A DNA stretch of 36,130 nt from Mesorhizobium silamurunense (GTDB taxonomy: Bacteria; Pseudomonadota; Alphaproteobacteria; Rhizobiales; Rhizobiaceae), in contig NZ_JHQR01000060.1 of the NCBI RefSeq assembly GCF_014843825.1, positions 1 through 36,130 on the forward strand, read 5' to 3'. The notes below the pieces were generated by a model that saw nothing but the letters and a program-made list of their open reading frames with translations, searched no databases and was not told the DNA's origin. A program made the translations under genes and the position numbers. The number at the start of each line of letters is the position of its first letter. Position 1 is the stretch's first letter. This document shows, in pieces, positions 24,312 to 34,020 of this stretch.

Positions 24312-25271
24312 ATGCAAGACAAGACAATCCAGCCGACAAGTCAGGCTCAAAGGAACAATCAGAGCCATGCCGTCAGCGCGGACCTGATCGCCGTTGTCAT
24401 TGCGGTGACCGATGGTGAGCCACGCGTCCTCACCATCGGAGAGGCTCAAGCGTTGCCGTCCGGTCCTTTTGAGCTCGGCCATCGTTCCCTGCAGTCGGGG
24501 CTGAGGGCGTGGGTGGAGCGGCAGACCGGTCATCCGCTGGGCTACATCGAACAGCTCTACACCTTTGCCGACCGCGACCGAACTGGTGACGAGCGCGTGA
24601 TCTCGATCAGCTATCTCGGCCTGACGCGAGAAGAGCAGGCCGATAGGTCCGCAGCGCATAGCTGGCGAGGCTGGTACGACTATTTTCCGTGGGAAGATCA
24701 CCGCGCGGGCGTGCCGTCTATCTTGCGTGACATCCTTGTGCCCCGACTTTCCGCTTGGGCGGACGAAGCCGAGGATCTTGGCGTGCGCCGCGATCGCCGG
24801 CAGCGCGTGGCATACGCCTTCGACCTGGATGATCGTGACTGGAACGAGGAACTCGTGCTGCAGCGATACGAGTTGCTCTATGAGGCCACGCTGGTGGCGG
24901 AGGCCACGCGCGGCAGGGACGGCGGCAGTCCGTCTGTGCCCGGTCGGCCAATGATTGCCGACCACCGCCGCATTCTGGCGACCGGTATCGCCAGGCTGCG
25001 GACCAAGATCAAATACCGCCCCGTGGTGTTCGAACTGATGCCGCCGGCATTCACACTGCTGCAGTTGCAGCGCACGGTTGAAGCGCTCGCCGGCAGGCTC
25101 GTGCACAAGCAGAACTTCCGGCGTCTCATCGAACAGCAGGATCTGGTCGAGGAAACGGGCGAGACGGTGTCGGAAACACGAGGGCCTCCGGCCAAACGCT
25201 TCCGCTTCCGCCAGACGGTTCTGGCGGAACGAACTGTCGCAGGGACGAAATTGCCACTTTCACGCGCTTGA
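24312..25271 (+). CDS. nrtR: NrtR-type Nudix-related transcriptional regulator of NAD synthesis
   Basis: Regulator of 319 residues. The N-terminal Nudix-like domain (about residues 20-160) keeps the fold marks 'DLIAVVIAVTDGEPRVLTI' and 'LYTFADRDRTGDERVISISY'. Its Nudix box is degenerate ('LPSGPFELGHRSLQSGLRAW' with 'VERQTG'), so it should bind an ADP-ribose-like ligand rather than hydrolyse it. The C-terminal winged helix (about 235-305) reads 'VFELMPPAFTLLQLQRTVEA' then 'HKQNFRRLIEQQDLVEETGE', typical of NrtR. Known NrtR proteins repress NAD genes and are released by ADP-ribose. The nadABC genes follow directly, with two dyads between. The start at 24312 gives a standard length; the frame extends upstream without protein character. 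The -35 like TTGACA of the nad promoter overlaps its stop codon. Confidence 0.88.
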   Translation: MQDKTIQPTSQAQRNNQSHAVSADLIAVVIAVTDGEPRVLTIGEAQALPSGPFELGHRSLQSGLRAWVERQTGHPLGYIEQLYTFADRDRTGDERVISISYLGLTREEQADRSAAHSWRGWYDYFPWEDHRAGVPSILRDILVPRLSAWADEAEDLGVRRDRRQRVAYAFDLDDRDWNEELVLQRYELLYEATLVAEATRGRDGGSPSVPGRPMIADHRRILATGIARLRTKIKYRPVVFELMPPAFTLLQLQRTVEALAGRLVHKQNFRRLIEQQDLVEETGETVSETRGPPAKRFRFRQTVLAERTVAGTKLPLSRA

Positions 25272-25273
25272 CA
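25268..25273 (+). promoter_or_regulatory. Candidate -35 element of the nad-bio promoter
   Basis: TTGACA, a perfect -35 consensus, overlaps the nrtR stop codon (25269-25271) and stands just upstream of the first dyad. A -10 is not clean: weak candidates lie at about 25290-25299 (TAAGCATATG), within the dyad, and TATACT at 25307-25312 is too far for this -35. If the inner candidate is used, the operator would sit directly inside the polymerase site. Confidence 0.4.
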
Positions 25274-25277
25274 TTTA

Positions 25278-25326
25278 ATATGCTCAAGTTAAGCATATGT
25301 CCTGATTATACTCAACAAGAGCATAA
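25278..25326. promoter_or_regulatory. Two tandem 21-bp dyads before nadA (candidate NrtR operators)
   Basis: Site 1 (25278-25298) is ATATGCTC, five bases, AAGCATAT; site 2 (25306-25326) is TTATACTC, five bases, GAGCATAA. Each is an imperfect 8-5-8 inverted repeat with seven of eight positions paired. They share the pattern wTATrCTC-n5-rAGCATAw and lie 28 bases apart centre to centre. They fill the 67 bases between nrtR and nadA, and the second ends about 12 bases before the nadA ATG. Position between an NrtR gene and nadABC makes NrtR the natural binder. Confidence 0.68.
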
Positions 25327-25338
25327 TGAGGGCAAGGC

Positions 25339-26313
25339 ATGCTCAACGCCTCCACGCGCACAGCCGCGCTCTACGACCGCGTGCGGCGGGTCATTCCACC
25401 GATCGAGTGGCCAGCCTTCACCGATGATATCGAGGCCGTTCTCGATCTGAAGCAGCAGCGAAATGCCGTCATCCTGGCGCATAACTATCAGACGCCGGAG
25501 ATCTTCCACTGCGTCGCCGACATCGTCGGCGACAGCCTGGCGCTGGCCCGCAAGGCGATGTCGACCGAAGCGGACGTCATCGTGCTGGCCGGCGTGCATT
25601 TCATGGCCGAGACAGCGAAGCTGCTCAATCCGCAAAAAACGGTGCTCATTCCGGACACGGCAGCCGGCTGCTCGCTCGCCGATTCTATTACCGCCGAAGA
25701 TGTCCGTCTCATGCGGCAGCGCTACCCAGGCGTACCAATTGTCACCTACGTCAACACTTCCGCCGCCGTGAAGGCTGAGTCCGACATCTGCTGTACCTCC
25801 GGCAATGCCAAGGCCGTGGTGGAGTCGCTGGGGGTTCCCCGGGTGATCATGCTGCCGGATGAGTACCTGGCCCAGAACATCGCCACCCAGACCGACGTGG
25901 AGATCATCGCCTGGAAAGGGCATTGCGAGGTGCATGAGCGCTTCACGCCTGCCGACATCCGCCAGTTGCGCGAGGACCATCCGGGTGTGACGGTGCTGGC
26001 GCATCCGGAATGCCCGCCGGAAGTGGTCGCCGAAGCTGACTTCTCCGGTTCGACTGCCGCCATGTCGGATTATGTCGGAAGGCAAAAACCGCCCCGCGTC
26101 GTGCTGATGACCGAGTGCTCGATGAGCGACAACGTCTCGGTCGAGCATCCCGAGGTCGAGTTCATTCGGCCCTGCAATCTGTGCCCGCATATGAAGCGGA
26201 TAACGCTCGCCAACATCCGTGCGGCGCTGGAGCAGAACCGCCATGTCGTGACCGTCCCACCCGCAATCGCCGGGCGCGCTCGGCTGGCCGTCGAGCGGAT
26301 GCTGGCAGTATGA
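25339..26313 (+). CDS. nadA: Quinolinate synthase
   Basis: Iron-sulphur enzyme of 324 residues that condenses iminoaspartate with dihydroxyacetone phosphate to quinolinate in the aspartate route to NAD. Family marks are '[13 protein letters not shown]', '[13 protein letters not shown]', '[12 protein letters not shown]', '[20 protein letters not shown]', '[11 protein letters not shown]', 'HPECPPEVV' and '[12 protein letters not shown]'. The likely 4Fe-4S ligands are Cys111, Cys196 and a cysteine of the final CxxC (279 or 282). The ATG at 25339 follows GAGGGCAAGG; an ATG at 25326 is in another frame. It heads a run of genes coupled by stop/start overlaps and is preceded by candidate NrtR operators. 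Confidence 0.96.
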   Translation: MLNASTRTAALYDRVRRVIPPIEWPAFTDDIEAVLDLKQQRNAVILAHNYQTPEIFHCVADIVGDSLALARKAMSTEADVIVLAGVHFMAETAKLLNPQKTVLIPDTAAGCSLADSITAEDVRLMRQRYPGVPIVTYVNTSAAVKAESDICCTSGNAKAVVESLGVPRVIMLPDEYLAQNIATQTDVEIIAWKGHCEVHERFTPADIRQLREDHPGVTVLAHPECPPEVVAEADFSGSTAAMSDYVGRQKPPRVVLMTECSMSDNVSVEHPEVEFIRPCNLCPHMKRITLANIRAALEQNRHVVTVPPAIAGRARLAVERMLAV

Positions 26314-27845
26314 GCATGGACGTCCGCGACCTCGGCGGCCGGCCGGTCATCATCGGCGCCGGCATAGCCGGGCTGATGACGGCGCTGCAGCTGGCGCCCG
26401 AGCCGGTGCTTCTGCTTTCGAGATCGCCGCTTGGCGCGGACGCGTCCAGCATGTGGGCGCAGGGGGGGCTTGCCGCCAGCCTTGGTGATGATGACGATCC
26501 GGCGCTCCACCTTTCCGACACGCTCGCCGCAGGTGATGGTCTTTGCGATGCGCAAGCGGCAAGGCGCATCGTGTACGCCGCGCCCGCCGCGATCGAATAT
26601 CTGGCACGCTTTGGGGTTCGTTTTGATCGGACGCCGGCGGGCGCTCTTCGTCTCGGGCTGGAAGCCGCGCACACGCGCCGGCGCATCGTTCATGCCCGGG
26701 GTGACGGCAGCGGCCGGGAGGTCATGCGCGCCCTTATCGCCGCCGTTGGCTCCACGCCGACAATAGCGGTCATCGAGGGCTTCGAGGCGCGTCGCCTGGC
26801 CATGGAGGACGGTAGAATCGCCGGTGTTCTGGCGAGCGGCCCCACAGGTCCGGCGTTCCTCGCGACGGCACGGGTCGTTCTCGCCACCGGCGGGATCGGC
26901 GGCCTGTTCCATGACTCGACCAACCCGTTGGGCAGCTGCGGACAGGGCCTGGCGCTCGCAGCGCATGCGGGAGCCGTCCTTGCCGACCTGGAGTTCATCC
27001 AGTTCCACCCGACCGCGCTTGACGGGCCGGGCCGTCCGATGCCGCTCATCAGCGAGGCGGTTCGCGGCGAAGGTGCGGTGATCGTCGACGAGACGGGCCG
27101 ACGTTTCCTCGACGGCGTGCGAGGGGCGGAACTCGCGCCGCGCGACATCGTCGCGCGCGCTGTCTGGAAGCATCTCGCGGACGGCCATCGCGTCTTCCTC
27201 AACGTCCGCGAAAGGCCCGGCCCGGAATTCGCGCGGCAATTCCCGACAATCGCGTCAGCCTGCAAGAAGGCCGGCATCGATCCGGTGCGTGATCTCATGC
27301 CGATCCGGCCGGCGCAGCACTATCATATGGGTGGCGTCGCCGTGGACGGCTCCGGTCGCACCTCCGTCACGGGTCTCTGGGCCTGCGGCGAAGTCGCCTC
27401 GACCGGGCTGCACGGCGCCAACCGGCTTGCCAGCAATTCCTTGACCGAGGCCGTCGTCTGCGCGCGTTGGGTCGCCGAGAGCATCGCGGGAACCCCTGCC
27501 CACCGAACAAAGCCGGCGATTGCAAGCGACCGCCCTTCGCCCGACCCGACAACCGTGCGCCCTCTTCTATCGCGCGCGCTCGGCGTCTTGCGGGACGGTG
27601 AGGCATTGAAAGCAGCCGCACGCGCCTTGTTGCCACCGGCCGAGCGCAAGGACGCGGCATCCGACCCGGCGGCCGTTGGGCTGATGATCGCGATTGCCGC
27701 CTTGCGGCGTCGCGAAAGCCGCGGCGCCCACTACCGGACGGACTTTCCTCATCACGCGGCCGTTGCCCGGCGCTCCGAAATCACCCTCGAAGCCGCCCTG
27801 GCGGCAGCGCGGGAACTCGCACCAGTGCTGGAAGGCGTCACATGA
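26310..27845 (+). CDS. nadB: L-aspartate oxidase
   Basis: Flavoenzyme of 511 residues that oxidises L-aspartate to iminoaspartate, passed to NadA. The FAD-binding '[14 protein letters not shown]' is at about residues 13-26, followed by the '[19 protein letters not shown]' segment. '[13 protein letters not shown]', '[10 protein letters not shown]', '[14 protein letters not shown]' and '[18 protein letters not shown]' are fumarate-reductase/succinate-dehydrogenase superfamily active-site parts. The C-terminal helical domain is shorter than in Escherichia coli NadB (about 540 residues), which is usual for Rhizobiales. The ATG overlaps the nadA stop (ATGA), so the protein begins '[10 protein letters not shown]'; the frame extends upstream inside nadA without meaning. 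The stop overlaps the nadC start. Confidence 0.95.
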   Translation: MSMDVRDLGGRPVIIGAGIAGLMTALQLAPEPVLLLSRSPLGADASSMWAQGGLAASLGDDDDPALHLSDTLAAGDGLCDAQAARRIVYAAPAAIEYLARFGVRFDRTPAGALRLGLEAAHTRRRIVHARGDGSGREVMRALIAAVGSTPTIAVIEGFEARRLAMEDGRIAGVLASGPTGPAFLATARVVLATGGIGGLFHDSTNPLGSCGQGLALAAHAGAVLADLEFIQFHPTALDGPGRPMPLISEAVRGEGAVIVDETGRRFLDGVRGAELAPRDIVARAVWKHLADGHRVFLNVRERPGPEFARQFPTIASACKKAGIDPVRDLMPIRPAQHYHMGGVAVDGSGRTSVTGLWACGEVASTGLHGANRLASNSLTEAVVCARWVAESIAGTPAHRTKPAIASDRPSPDPTTVRPLLSRALGVLRDGEALKAAARALLPPAERKDAASDPAAVGLMIAIAALRRRESRGAHYRTDFPHHAAVARRSEITLEAALAAARELAPVLEGVT

Positions 27846-28699
27846 TTGACCTCTCGCCACTTCCAACAATCATGCTCGAGCCCCTGGTGCAGGCAGCGCT
27901 CCTCGAGGACCTTGGCAGGGCCGGCGACCTGACCTCGGACGCCGTCGTACCGAAGGACTATCATGCGACAACCGTGCTGACTGCGCGCCAGGCCGGAACT
28001 ATCGCCGGGCTCGATCTGGCGATGCTCGCTTTCAAGCTGATCGACCAAAATGTCGAGATGACAGTGGAACGAGCGGATGGCAGCGACGTTGCGCAGGGTG
28101 AGACCATCGCATCGGTCAGCGGTCCGGCACGGGCCATTCTCACCGCGGAACGAACAGCACTCAATTTTCTCTGCCATCTGAGCGGCATCGCCACGGCGAC
28201 GGCATCGGTCGTCAATGCGATCCGCGAGCACAAAGCAAAGATCGTGTGCACGCGCAAGACGACACCCGGCTTGCGGGCGGTCGAAAAATACGCCGTGCGC
28301 GCCGGTGGCGGCTCCAATCACCGTTTTGGTCTCGACAACGCCATCCTGATCAAGGATAACCACATTGCCATCGCCGGCAGCATTCGCGCGGCGATCGAGC
28401 GGGCGCGAGTGAGCGTCGGCCATCTCGTCAAGATCGAAGTCGAGGTCGATACGCTGGCCCAGTTGGAAGATGTCCTGCTCTTCGCCCCCGACGCCGTTCT
28501 GCTCGACAATATGTCGATCGACGAGTTGCACCAGGCTGTAGCATTGGTTGCGGGCCGGTCGGTCACAGAGGCTTCTGGCAGAATCACTGCCGCGATTGCG
28601 CCAGCCGTTGCCGCAACCGGTATCGATCTGATTTCCATCGGCTGGTTGACTCACAGCGCGCCGATCCTCGATATCGGCCTCGACTACCGTGAGCCTTGA
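27842..28699 (+). CDS. nadC: Nicotinate-nucleotide pyrophosphorylase (quinolinate phosphoribosyltransferase)
   Basis: Enzyme of 285 residues that converts quinolinate and PRPP to nicotinate mononucleotide with release of CO2. Family marks are 'ALLEDLGRAGDLTSDAVVP', 'ERTALNFLCHLSGIAT', 'CTRKTTPGLRAVEKYAVRAG', 'GGGSNHRFGLDNAILIKDNH' and 'KIEVEVDTLAQ'. These hold the Arg, Lys and His residues of the active site. The ATG overlaps the nadB stop (ATGA). The bio genes follow after a 91-base gap without an obvious promoter or BioR-like palindrome, so nad and bio may share one transcript. All family motifs look intact. Confidence 0.95.
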   Translation: MIDLSPLPTIMLEPLVQAALLEDLGRAGDLTSDAVVPKDYHATTVLTARQAGTIAGLDLAMLAFKLIDQNVEMTVERADGSDVAQGETIASVSGPARAILTAERTALNFLCHLSGIATATASVVNAIREHKAKIVCTRKTTPGLRAVEKYAVRAGGGSNHRFGLDNAILIKDNHIAIAGSIRAAIERARVSVGHLVKIEVEVDTLAQLEDVLLFAPDAVLLDNMSIDELHQAVALVAGRSVTEASGRITAAIAPAVAATGIDLISIGWLTHSAPILDIGLDYREP

Positions 28700-28790
28700 T
28701 CGTCGAGGCTGACCATCTACCCTACCCAGCTTCTCTCGACCATGGTCCGCCATTCAAAGGCACCCGTGTCGCCACAACGCAAGGAACAGG

Positions 28791-29798
28791 ATGGAAATGC
28801 GCGCAGCAATTTCGGAAAAGACCATTCCTGAAGCTCAATCCTTCGACCACCACCGGATGTGGACATTGGAAGAAGCCCAGGCTCTCCACGACGCGCCTTT
28901 CAACGACCTTTTGTTTCATGCCCAAATCGTCCACCGCCAGAATTTCGACCCCAACAAGGTCCAGCTCAGCCGGCTTCTCAGCATCAAGACAGGCGGATGT
29001 CCGGAGGATTGCGGCTATTGCAGCCAGTCGGCGCATCACGACACGGGCCTGAAGGCGTCGAAGCTGATGGAGGTCCGGCGCGTCATCGCCGAAGCGACCA
29101 AGGCGCGTGACGCCGGCGCCACCCGCTATTGCATGGGCGCTGCCTGGCGAAACCCCAAGGCGCGCGACATGGATGCGGCGGTGGCGATGGTCGAAGGCGT
29201 CAAGGCGCTCGGTATGGAAACCTGCATGACGCTCGGCATGCTCGACCTCGGCCAGGCGCAGCGGCTGAAAGAGGCTGGCCTCGACTACTACAACCACAAC
29301 ATCGACACTTCCGAGCGCTACTACAGCGAGATCATCTCGACCCGCACCTTTGCCAACCGGCTGGACACACTGGCCAATGTCCGCGACAGCGGTATCAAGG
29401 TCTGCTGCGGCGGCATTGTCGGCATGGGCGAAGAAACGGCCGACCGGATCGACATGCTGGTGACGCTGGCCAATCTGCCGGAGCATCCGGAAAGCGTTCC
29501 AATCAACATGCTGATCCCGATCGCCGGCACTCCGCTTGCCGACGCCAGACCGATCGAGCCGATCGAATTCGTGCGCGTGATCGCGCTGGCACGCATCATG
29601 ATGCCGAAATCGCATGTCCGACTTTCCGCCGGCCGCACTGCCATGACTGACGAGATGCAGGCGCTATGTTTCTTTGCCGGCGCCAATTCGATCTTCGTCG
29701 GAGACACGCTGCTGACGGCGGACAATCCCGGCGAGGACAAGGATAGCCTGCTGCTCAGGCGTCTCGGGATCGAGCCGATGGAACTCGAGGCGCAGTGA
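28791..29798 (+). CDS. bioB: Biotin synthase
   Basis: Radical SAM enzyme of 335 residues that inserts sulphur into dethiobiotin. The SAM-binding 4Fe-4S cysteines are Cys70, Cys74 and Cys77 in '[13 protein letters not shown]'. Further marks are '[16 protein letters not shown]', '[20 protein letters not shown]', '[16 protein letters not shown]', '[10 protein letters not shown]' and 'RLSAGRTAM', which hold the auxiliary 2Fe-2S ligands. The ATG at 28791 follows AAGGAACAGG. It is the first gene of the bio block; its stop codon overlaps the bioF GTG start. Confidence 0.96.
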   Translation: MEMRAAISEKTIPEAQSFDHHRMWTLEEAQALHDAPFNDLLFHAQIVHRQNFDPNKVQLSRLLSIKTGGCPEDCGYCSQSAHHDTGLKASKLMEVRRVIAEATKARDAGATRYCMGAAWRNPKARDMDAAVAMVEGVKALGMETCMTLGMLDLGQAQRLKEAGLDYYNHNIDTSERYYSEIISTRTFANRLDTLANVRDSGIKVCCGGIVGMGEETADRIDMLVTLANLPEHPESVPINMLIPIAGTPLADARPIEPIEFVRVIALARIMMPKSHVRLSAGRTAMTDEMQALCFFAGANSIFVGDTLLTADNPGEDKDSLLLRRLGIEPMELEAQ

Positions 29799-30934
29799 GC
29801 GGGGCACCCCTCGCCCGCTATGACGCGACCTTGCAGGGGCTGGCGCGCAAGGACCGGCTGCGGACGCTTTCGCCGCGCGCCGGCCTCGACTTCTCGTCGA
29901 ACGACTATCTCGGGCTTGCCTCCTCCAAAAGACTTGGCGAAGCGGTTGCGGCGGCCATCGCGCGGGGCACGCCGGTAGGCGCCACCGGATCGCGGCTGCT
30001 GCGCGGCAATGCGCCGGAGCATGAGGAACTGGAGGCAGACGCAGCGACGTTCTTCGGAGCCGACCGCGCACTGTTCTTCGGCAGCGGTTACCTCGCCAAC
30101 TTCGCTCTGCTGACCGCGCTGCCGCAAAAGGGCGACCTTTTGGTCCTCGACGAACTGGCCCACGCCAGCATGCATGAGGGCGCGCAGGCCGGGCGTGCCC
30201 AGTTCGTGCTGGCCGCGCACAACGACGCCAACGCGGTCGAGGATGCGATCACGCGCTGGCGCGCCGAAGGCGGCGTAGGACGCGTCTGGATAGCGGTCGA
30301 AAGCCTTTACAGCATGGATGGCGACTGCGCGCCGCTGGAGAGCTTCGTCGCGCTTGCCGATCGGCACGAGGCATTCCTCGTCGTCGATGAGGCGCATGCC
30401 ACCGGCGTCTGGGGACCGGACGGCCGCGGCTTTGCCGCTGCTTTCGAGGGCCGCGACAACATCGTTGCGCTGCATACCTGCGGCAAGGCGCTTGGCGCCT
30501 CCGGAGCGCTTGTCACCGCTCCACGAACGCTGTGCGACTATCTCGTCAACCGGTGCCGGCCATTCATCTACGCCACCGCGCCATCGCCGCTGATGGCAGT
30601 CGCGGTGCGCGAAGCGCTCGCCATGCTGTCGGATGAGCCTGTGCGCCGTATTCAGTTGCAGGAACGCGTTGCCTCGGCGGGCCGCCAACTGGCCGACCGC
30701 TGCGGCGTGAAACCCAGCGGGTCGCAGATCCAGCCCTTTGTCATTGGGGACAACAGGCGCACGATGGCGGTGGCGGCGGCACTGCAGGCACGCGGCTTCG
30801 ACATCCGCGGCATTCGTCCGCCGACTGTGCCCGAGGGCACGTCGCGGCTGCGCATTTCGCTGACGCTCAGCGTCGACGAAGCCGACATTTCGGCCATGGT
30901 CGAGGCGCTCGTCGAGGTGTTGGCCTCGGCATGA
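29795..30934 (+). CDS. bioF: 8-amino-7-oxononanoate synthase
   Basis: PLP enzyme of 379 residues that condenses a pimeloyl thioester with L-alanine. Marks of the alpha-oxoamine synthase fold are '[14 protein letters not shown]', '[20 protein letters not shown]', '[12 protein letters not shown]', '[16 protein letters not shown]', '[17 protein letters not shown]' and the PLP-binding lysine in '[12 protein letters not shown]'. The GTG start overlaps the bioB stop (GTGA), and the stop overlaps the bioD ATG. It should receive the pimeloyl group made through BioZ, encoded two genes further on. Confidence 0.95.
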   Translation: MSGAPLARYDATLQGLARKDRLRTLSPRAGLDFSSNDYLGLASSKRLGEAVAAAIARGTPVGATGSRLLRGNAPEHEELEADAATFFGADRALFFGSGYLANFALLTALPQKGDLLVLDELAHASMHEGAQAGRAQFVLAAHNDANAVEDAITRWRAEGGVGRVWIAVESLYSMDGDCAPLESFVALADRHEAFLVVDEAHATGVWGPDGRGFAAAFEGRDNIVALHTCGKALGASGALVTAPRTLCDYLVNRCRPFIYATAPSPLMAVAVREALAMLSDEPVRRIQLQERVASAGRQLADRCGVKPSGSQIQPFVIGDNRRTMAVAAALQARGFDIRGIRPPTVPEGTSRLRISLTLSVDEADISAMVEALVEVLASA

Positions 30935-31566
30935 CCAAGCGCATCGTCATCACCGGAACGGATACCGGCATTGGCAAGACGGTGTTTTCGGCAGGACTCG
31001 CCGGCCTGCTCGACGGTTTCTACTGGAAGCCGGTGCAATCGGGCCTCGACGGCGAAACCGACAGCGAGGTTGTGGAACGGCTCGCCGGCCTGCCGCCGGG
31101 GCGCGTGCTGCCCGAAGTGTATCGCCTGAAGGAGCCGCTGTCGCCGCATCGTTCAGCCGAACTCGACGGCGTCGCGATAGACGTCGCAGAGCTCTCGCTT
31201 CCGGCCTTGCCGGGTCCGCTCGTCATCGAAGGCGCCGGCGGACTGATGGTGCCGCTCAACCGGCAGACAAAGTTCATCGACATATTCGCGCAATGGCGGC
31301 TGCCGGTCATTCTATGCGCCCGCACAGCGCTCGGCACGATCAACCACACTCTGCTGTCGATCGAGGCCCTGCGAGCCCGCTCAATTCCGCTCATCGGCAT
31401 CGCCTTCATTGGCGAAGAGGTGGCCGATACGCAAAGGACAATCGTGGAATTCAGCGGCGTGCCACAACTCGGCAGGCTGCCGCTGCTCGATCCGCTGACG
31501 AACGAAACGCTGAGGGAAGCGATGGTTGCCGGCTTTGATCTTGCCTCGATTGCCGGAGGCGAATGA
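30931..31566 (+). CDS. bioD: Dethiobiotin synthetase
   Basis: ATP-dependent carboxylase of 211 residues that closes the ureido ring of dethiobiotin. The P-loop '[16 protein letters not shown]' is at about residues 8-23, followed by '[16 protein letters not shown]'. '[14 protein letters not shown]' is the conserved substrate and metal segment, and '[19 protein letters not shown]' follows. The ATG overlaps the bioF stop, and its stop overlaps the bioA start (ATGATG), so translation is coupled on both sides. Length is typical. Confidence 0.95.
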   Translation: MTKRIVITGTDTGIGKTVFSAGLAGLLDGFYWKPVQSGLDGETDSEVVERLAGLPPGRVLPEVYRLKEPLSPHRSAELDGVAIDVAELSLPALPGPLVIEGAGGLMVPLNRQTKFIDIFAQWRLPVILCARTALGTINHTLLSIEALRARSIPLIGIAFIGEEVADTQRTIVEFSGVPQLGRLPLLDPLTNETLREAMVAGFDLASIAGGE

Positions 31567-32984
31567 TGTCGCAGTCTCAGGTCTGGCATCCGTTCACCCA
31601 GCATGCGCTCGAAAAGGCGATCCCTGAAATCGTCCTGACTGAAGGCGCCTATCTCCACAAGGCCGACGGCGCGCGCATCCTGGACGCCATTTCCTCCTGG
31701 TGGGTCGTCACGCATGGACACCGCCATCCCCGCATCATGAAGGCTATCGAGACGACCGCGTCGAGCCTCGACCAGATCATCTTCGCCAGCTTCACCCACG
31801 AGCCGGCCGAACGCCTGGCCAAGGCGCTTGTCGGCCTCGCTCCCTCCGGACTCGACCGGGTGTTCTATTCCGACAGCGGCTCGACCTCCGTCGAAGTCGC
31901 GCTGAAGATGGCCCTCGGCTATTTCCGCAACATCGGCGCGCCGCGCTCGCGCCTCGTCGTCATGGAGCACAGCTATCATGGCGACAGCCTCGCTCCCTCC
32001 GGACTCGACCGGGTGTTCTATTCCGACAGCGGCTCGACCTCCGTCGAAGTCGCGCTGAAGATGGCCCTCGGCTATTTCCGCAACATCGGCGCGCCGCGCT
32101 CGCGCCTCGTCGTCATGGAGCACAGCTATCATGGCGACACCATCGGCACGATGAGCGTCGGCGCCCGCGGTGTGTTCAACGCCGCCTACGAGCCGTTGCT
32201 GTTCGAGGTCGACACCATTCCCTTCCCGGCTGCCGGGCGCGAGCAGGAGACGCTCGATCGGTTCGAGGCGGTGTCCCGCGACCGGCACGCCGCCGCGCTG
32301 ATCGTCGAGCCGCTGGTGCTCGGCGCCGGCGGCATGCTGATGTATCCGGCCTGGGTTCTGGCCGAATTGAGGAAGATCACTGAGGCCTCCGGCACGCTGC
32401 TGATCGCTGACGAGGTGATGACCGGCTGGGGCCGCACCGGAACCATGTTCGCGTGCGAGCAGGCCTCGATTTCACCGGATATCCTGTGCACCTCAAAGGG
32501 CCTGACCGGCGGCGTTATCCCGCTGGCGGCGACGCTCGCCACCGATGCCATCTTCCAGGCCCATTATTCCGAGGACCGGAAGAAGACCTTCTTCCACTCG
32601 AGTTCCTACACCGCCAATCCGATTGCCTGCGCGGCAGCACTCGCCAATGTCGAGATCTGGCGTGACGAGCCGGTGGCCGAGAGGATCGCGGCCCTGAGCG
32701 TGATGCAGGCCGCCAGGCTGCAACGCTTTCGGGACAATCCATATTTTACCGACTGCCGCGCCACGGGAACGATCGCAGCGCTCGACCTCCGAGCCGGTTC
32801 CGCAGGCTATCTGGCCGAGATCGGCCCGAAGCTGCGGACTTTCTTCCTCGACCAGGGGCTGCTTGTGCGCCCGCTCGGCAATGTCCTCTATCTTCTCCCG
32901 CCATATTGCATCACAGGCGACGAGCTCGAACGCCTCTATGACGCCATCGAGGAGGCCGGCGAACGCTTCGGCGCGAAACCATGA
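31563..32984 (+). CDS. bioA: Adenosylmethionine-8-amino-7-oxononanoate aminotransferase with an internal 51-residue tandem duplication
   Basis: PLP aminotransferase that converts 8-amino-7-oxononanoate to 7,8-diaminononanoate with SAM as amino donor. Length is 473 residues; without the repeat it would be 422, the normal family size. The N-terminal 'VWHPFTQH', '[10 protein letters not shown]', '[13 protein letters not shown]' and the PLP lysine (about Lys312 in 'TSKGLTGG') are present. Residues 92-141 and 143-192 are identical. They contain '[17 protein letters not shown]' (PLP phosphate loop) and 'MEHSYHGD' (the Tyr-His-Gly-Asp that stacks on PLP), so these elements occur twice. The frame is kept, but two copies inside the large domain would be expected to disturb folding. 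The enzyme may be inactive or impaired; an assembly fault is the main alternative. Both ends overlap neighbours. Confidence 0.94.
   Translation: MMSQSQVWHPFTQHALEKAIPEIVLTEGAYLHKADGARILDAISSWWVVTHGHRHPRIMKAIETTASSLDQIIFASFTHEPAERLAKALVGLAPSGLDRVFYSDSGSTSVEVALKMALGYFRNIGAPRSRLVVMEHSYHGDSLAPSGLDRVFYSDSGSTSVEVALKMALGYFRNIGAPRSRLVVMEHSYHGDTIGTMSVGARGVFNAAYEPLLFEVDTIPFPAAGREQETLDRFEAVSRDRHAAALIVEPLVLGAGGMLMYPAWVLAELRKITEASGTLLIADEVMTGWGRTGTMFACEQASISPDILCTSKGLTGGVIPLAATLATDAIFQAHYSEDRKKTFFHSSSYTANPIACAAALANVEIWRDEPVAERIAALSVMQAARLQRFRDNPYFTDCRATGTIAALDLRAGSAGYLAEIGPKLRTFFLDQGLLVRPLGNVLYLLPPYCITGDELERLYDAIEEAGERFGAKP
31834..32139 (+). repeat. Perfect 153-bp direct tandem duplication inside bioA
   Basis: Copy 1 is 31834-31986 and copy 2 is 31987-32139, identical over all 153 bases by direct comparison. 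The unit is a multiple of three, so bioA stays open with a new junction codon AGC (Ser142). No microhomology is visible at the ends: the base before copy 1 (g) differs from the last base of the unit (a), and the base after copy 2 (c) differs from the first base of the unit (g). Identity of both copies, including silent positions, means it is very recent. Confidence 0.95.
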
Positions 32985-33964
32985 GCGCATCGTCGCGCAT
33001 TCTCGGGTTTGGTCATCATGCGCCGTCGCGCAAAGTGGAGAACCCGGAAATCGAAGATCGTCTCGGGCTCGAGCCCGGCTGGATCGAGCGGCGCACCGGG
33101 ATACGGTCACGCTTCTGGGCAACGGACGAAGAGACGCTGTCTGGTCTTGCCACGCAGGCCGGCGACATGGCGCTGGCGAACGCCGGCATCGACCGCGGCG
33201 ATATCGGGCTGCTGTTGCTCGCCACTTCGACGCCCGACCATCTTCTGCCGCCAAGCGCGCCGCTGGTCGCACATCGGCTCGGGCTCGGGCGGGCGGGCGC
33301 GGTCGATCTGACCGGCGCCTGCGCGGGCTTCATCTATGCGTTGATGTTCGCGGACGGATTCACCCGCCTGCACGGCAAAGCGAGCCTTGTTATTGCCGCC
33401 AATATCCTCAGCCGTCGCATCAATCCGGCCGAGCGCGCCAGCGCCGTGCTGTTTGCTGATGCCGCCGGCGCGTTGGTAATTGGTCCGTGCGAGGACCCGC
33501 ATCGGGGCATTCTCGGCGCATCGGTGGATTCCGACGGCTCGCGCTACGGGCTGATCCAGATACCCGCTGGAGGAAGCAACACGCCGTTTCATAGCGACCT
33601 CGACCTGGCGCAAACGCGCATGACGATCACCGACGGCCGCGAAGTGTTCGCAAAGGCCGTGGACATGATGACTGTATGTTCAAAGGACGCGCTCGCCGCA
33701 GCCCAGATGCCGCCGCAGGACATCGGCCGGTTCGTGCCGCATCAGGCCAATGCCCGCATTTTCGACGCGGTCGGGAGAAACCTCGGAATAGCGGATCGAG
33801 CAATCGTCAAGACGATCGCCGACTACGGCAACTCTTCCGCCGCGACGATACCACTCTCCCTGTCGCTGGCCAATCAGACGGAGCCATTTCGGCCGGGCGA
33901 GAAAATTCTTCTGGCGGCAGCGGGTGCGGGTCTCAGCGGCGGCGCTCTAGTGGTCGGAATTTAG
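32981..33964 (+). CDS. bioZ: BioZ, KAS III-like enzyme for pimeloyl-thioester formation
   Basis: Beta-ketoacyl-ACP synthase III-type enzyme of 327 residues. The catalytic triad is visible: Cys114 in '[13 protein letters not shown]', His254 in '[15 protein letters not shown]' and Asn284 in '[11 protein letters not shown]'. Other KAS III marks are '[15 protein letters not shown]' and '[18 protein letters not shown]'. In the bio operon of rhizobia such a gene (bioZ) replaces the BioC-BioH route. Published work describes it as condensing glutaryl-CoA with malonyl-ACP so that the fatty acid cycle can finish the pimeloyl chain. The ATG overlaps the bioA stop (ATGA). A housekeeping FabH is the alternative by sequence, but the operon position strongly favours BioZ. 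Confidence 0.92.
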   Translation: MSASSRILGFGHHAPSRKVENPEIEDRLGLEPGWIERRTGIRSRFWATDEETLSGLATQAGDMALANAGIDRGDIGLLLLATSTPDHLLPPSAPLVAHRLGLGRAGAVDLTGACAGFIYALMFADGFTRLHGKASLVIAANILSRRINPAERASAVLFADAAGALVIGPCEDPHRGILGASVDSDGSRYGLIQIPAGGSNTPFHSDLDLAQTRMTITDGREVFAKAVDMMTVCSKDALAAAQMPPQDIGRFVPHQANARIFDAVGRNLGIADRAIVKTIADYGNSSAATIPLSLSLANQTEPFRPGEKILLAAAGAGLSGGALVVGI

Positions 33965-34020
33965 CGGGGCGACCGGTCGCGCTGGGACTTGTCATGAATG
34001 ATTGATAGGACAACAGCCCA

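Noticed and set aside
28700..28790. Separate bioB promoter with a BioR-type operator
   Set aside because: No TTATnnATAA-like palindrome and no convincing -35/-10 pair is present in the 91-base gap; readthrough from nad is simpler.
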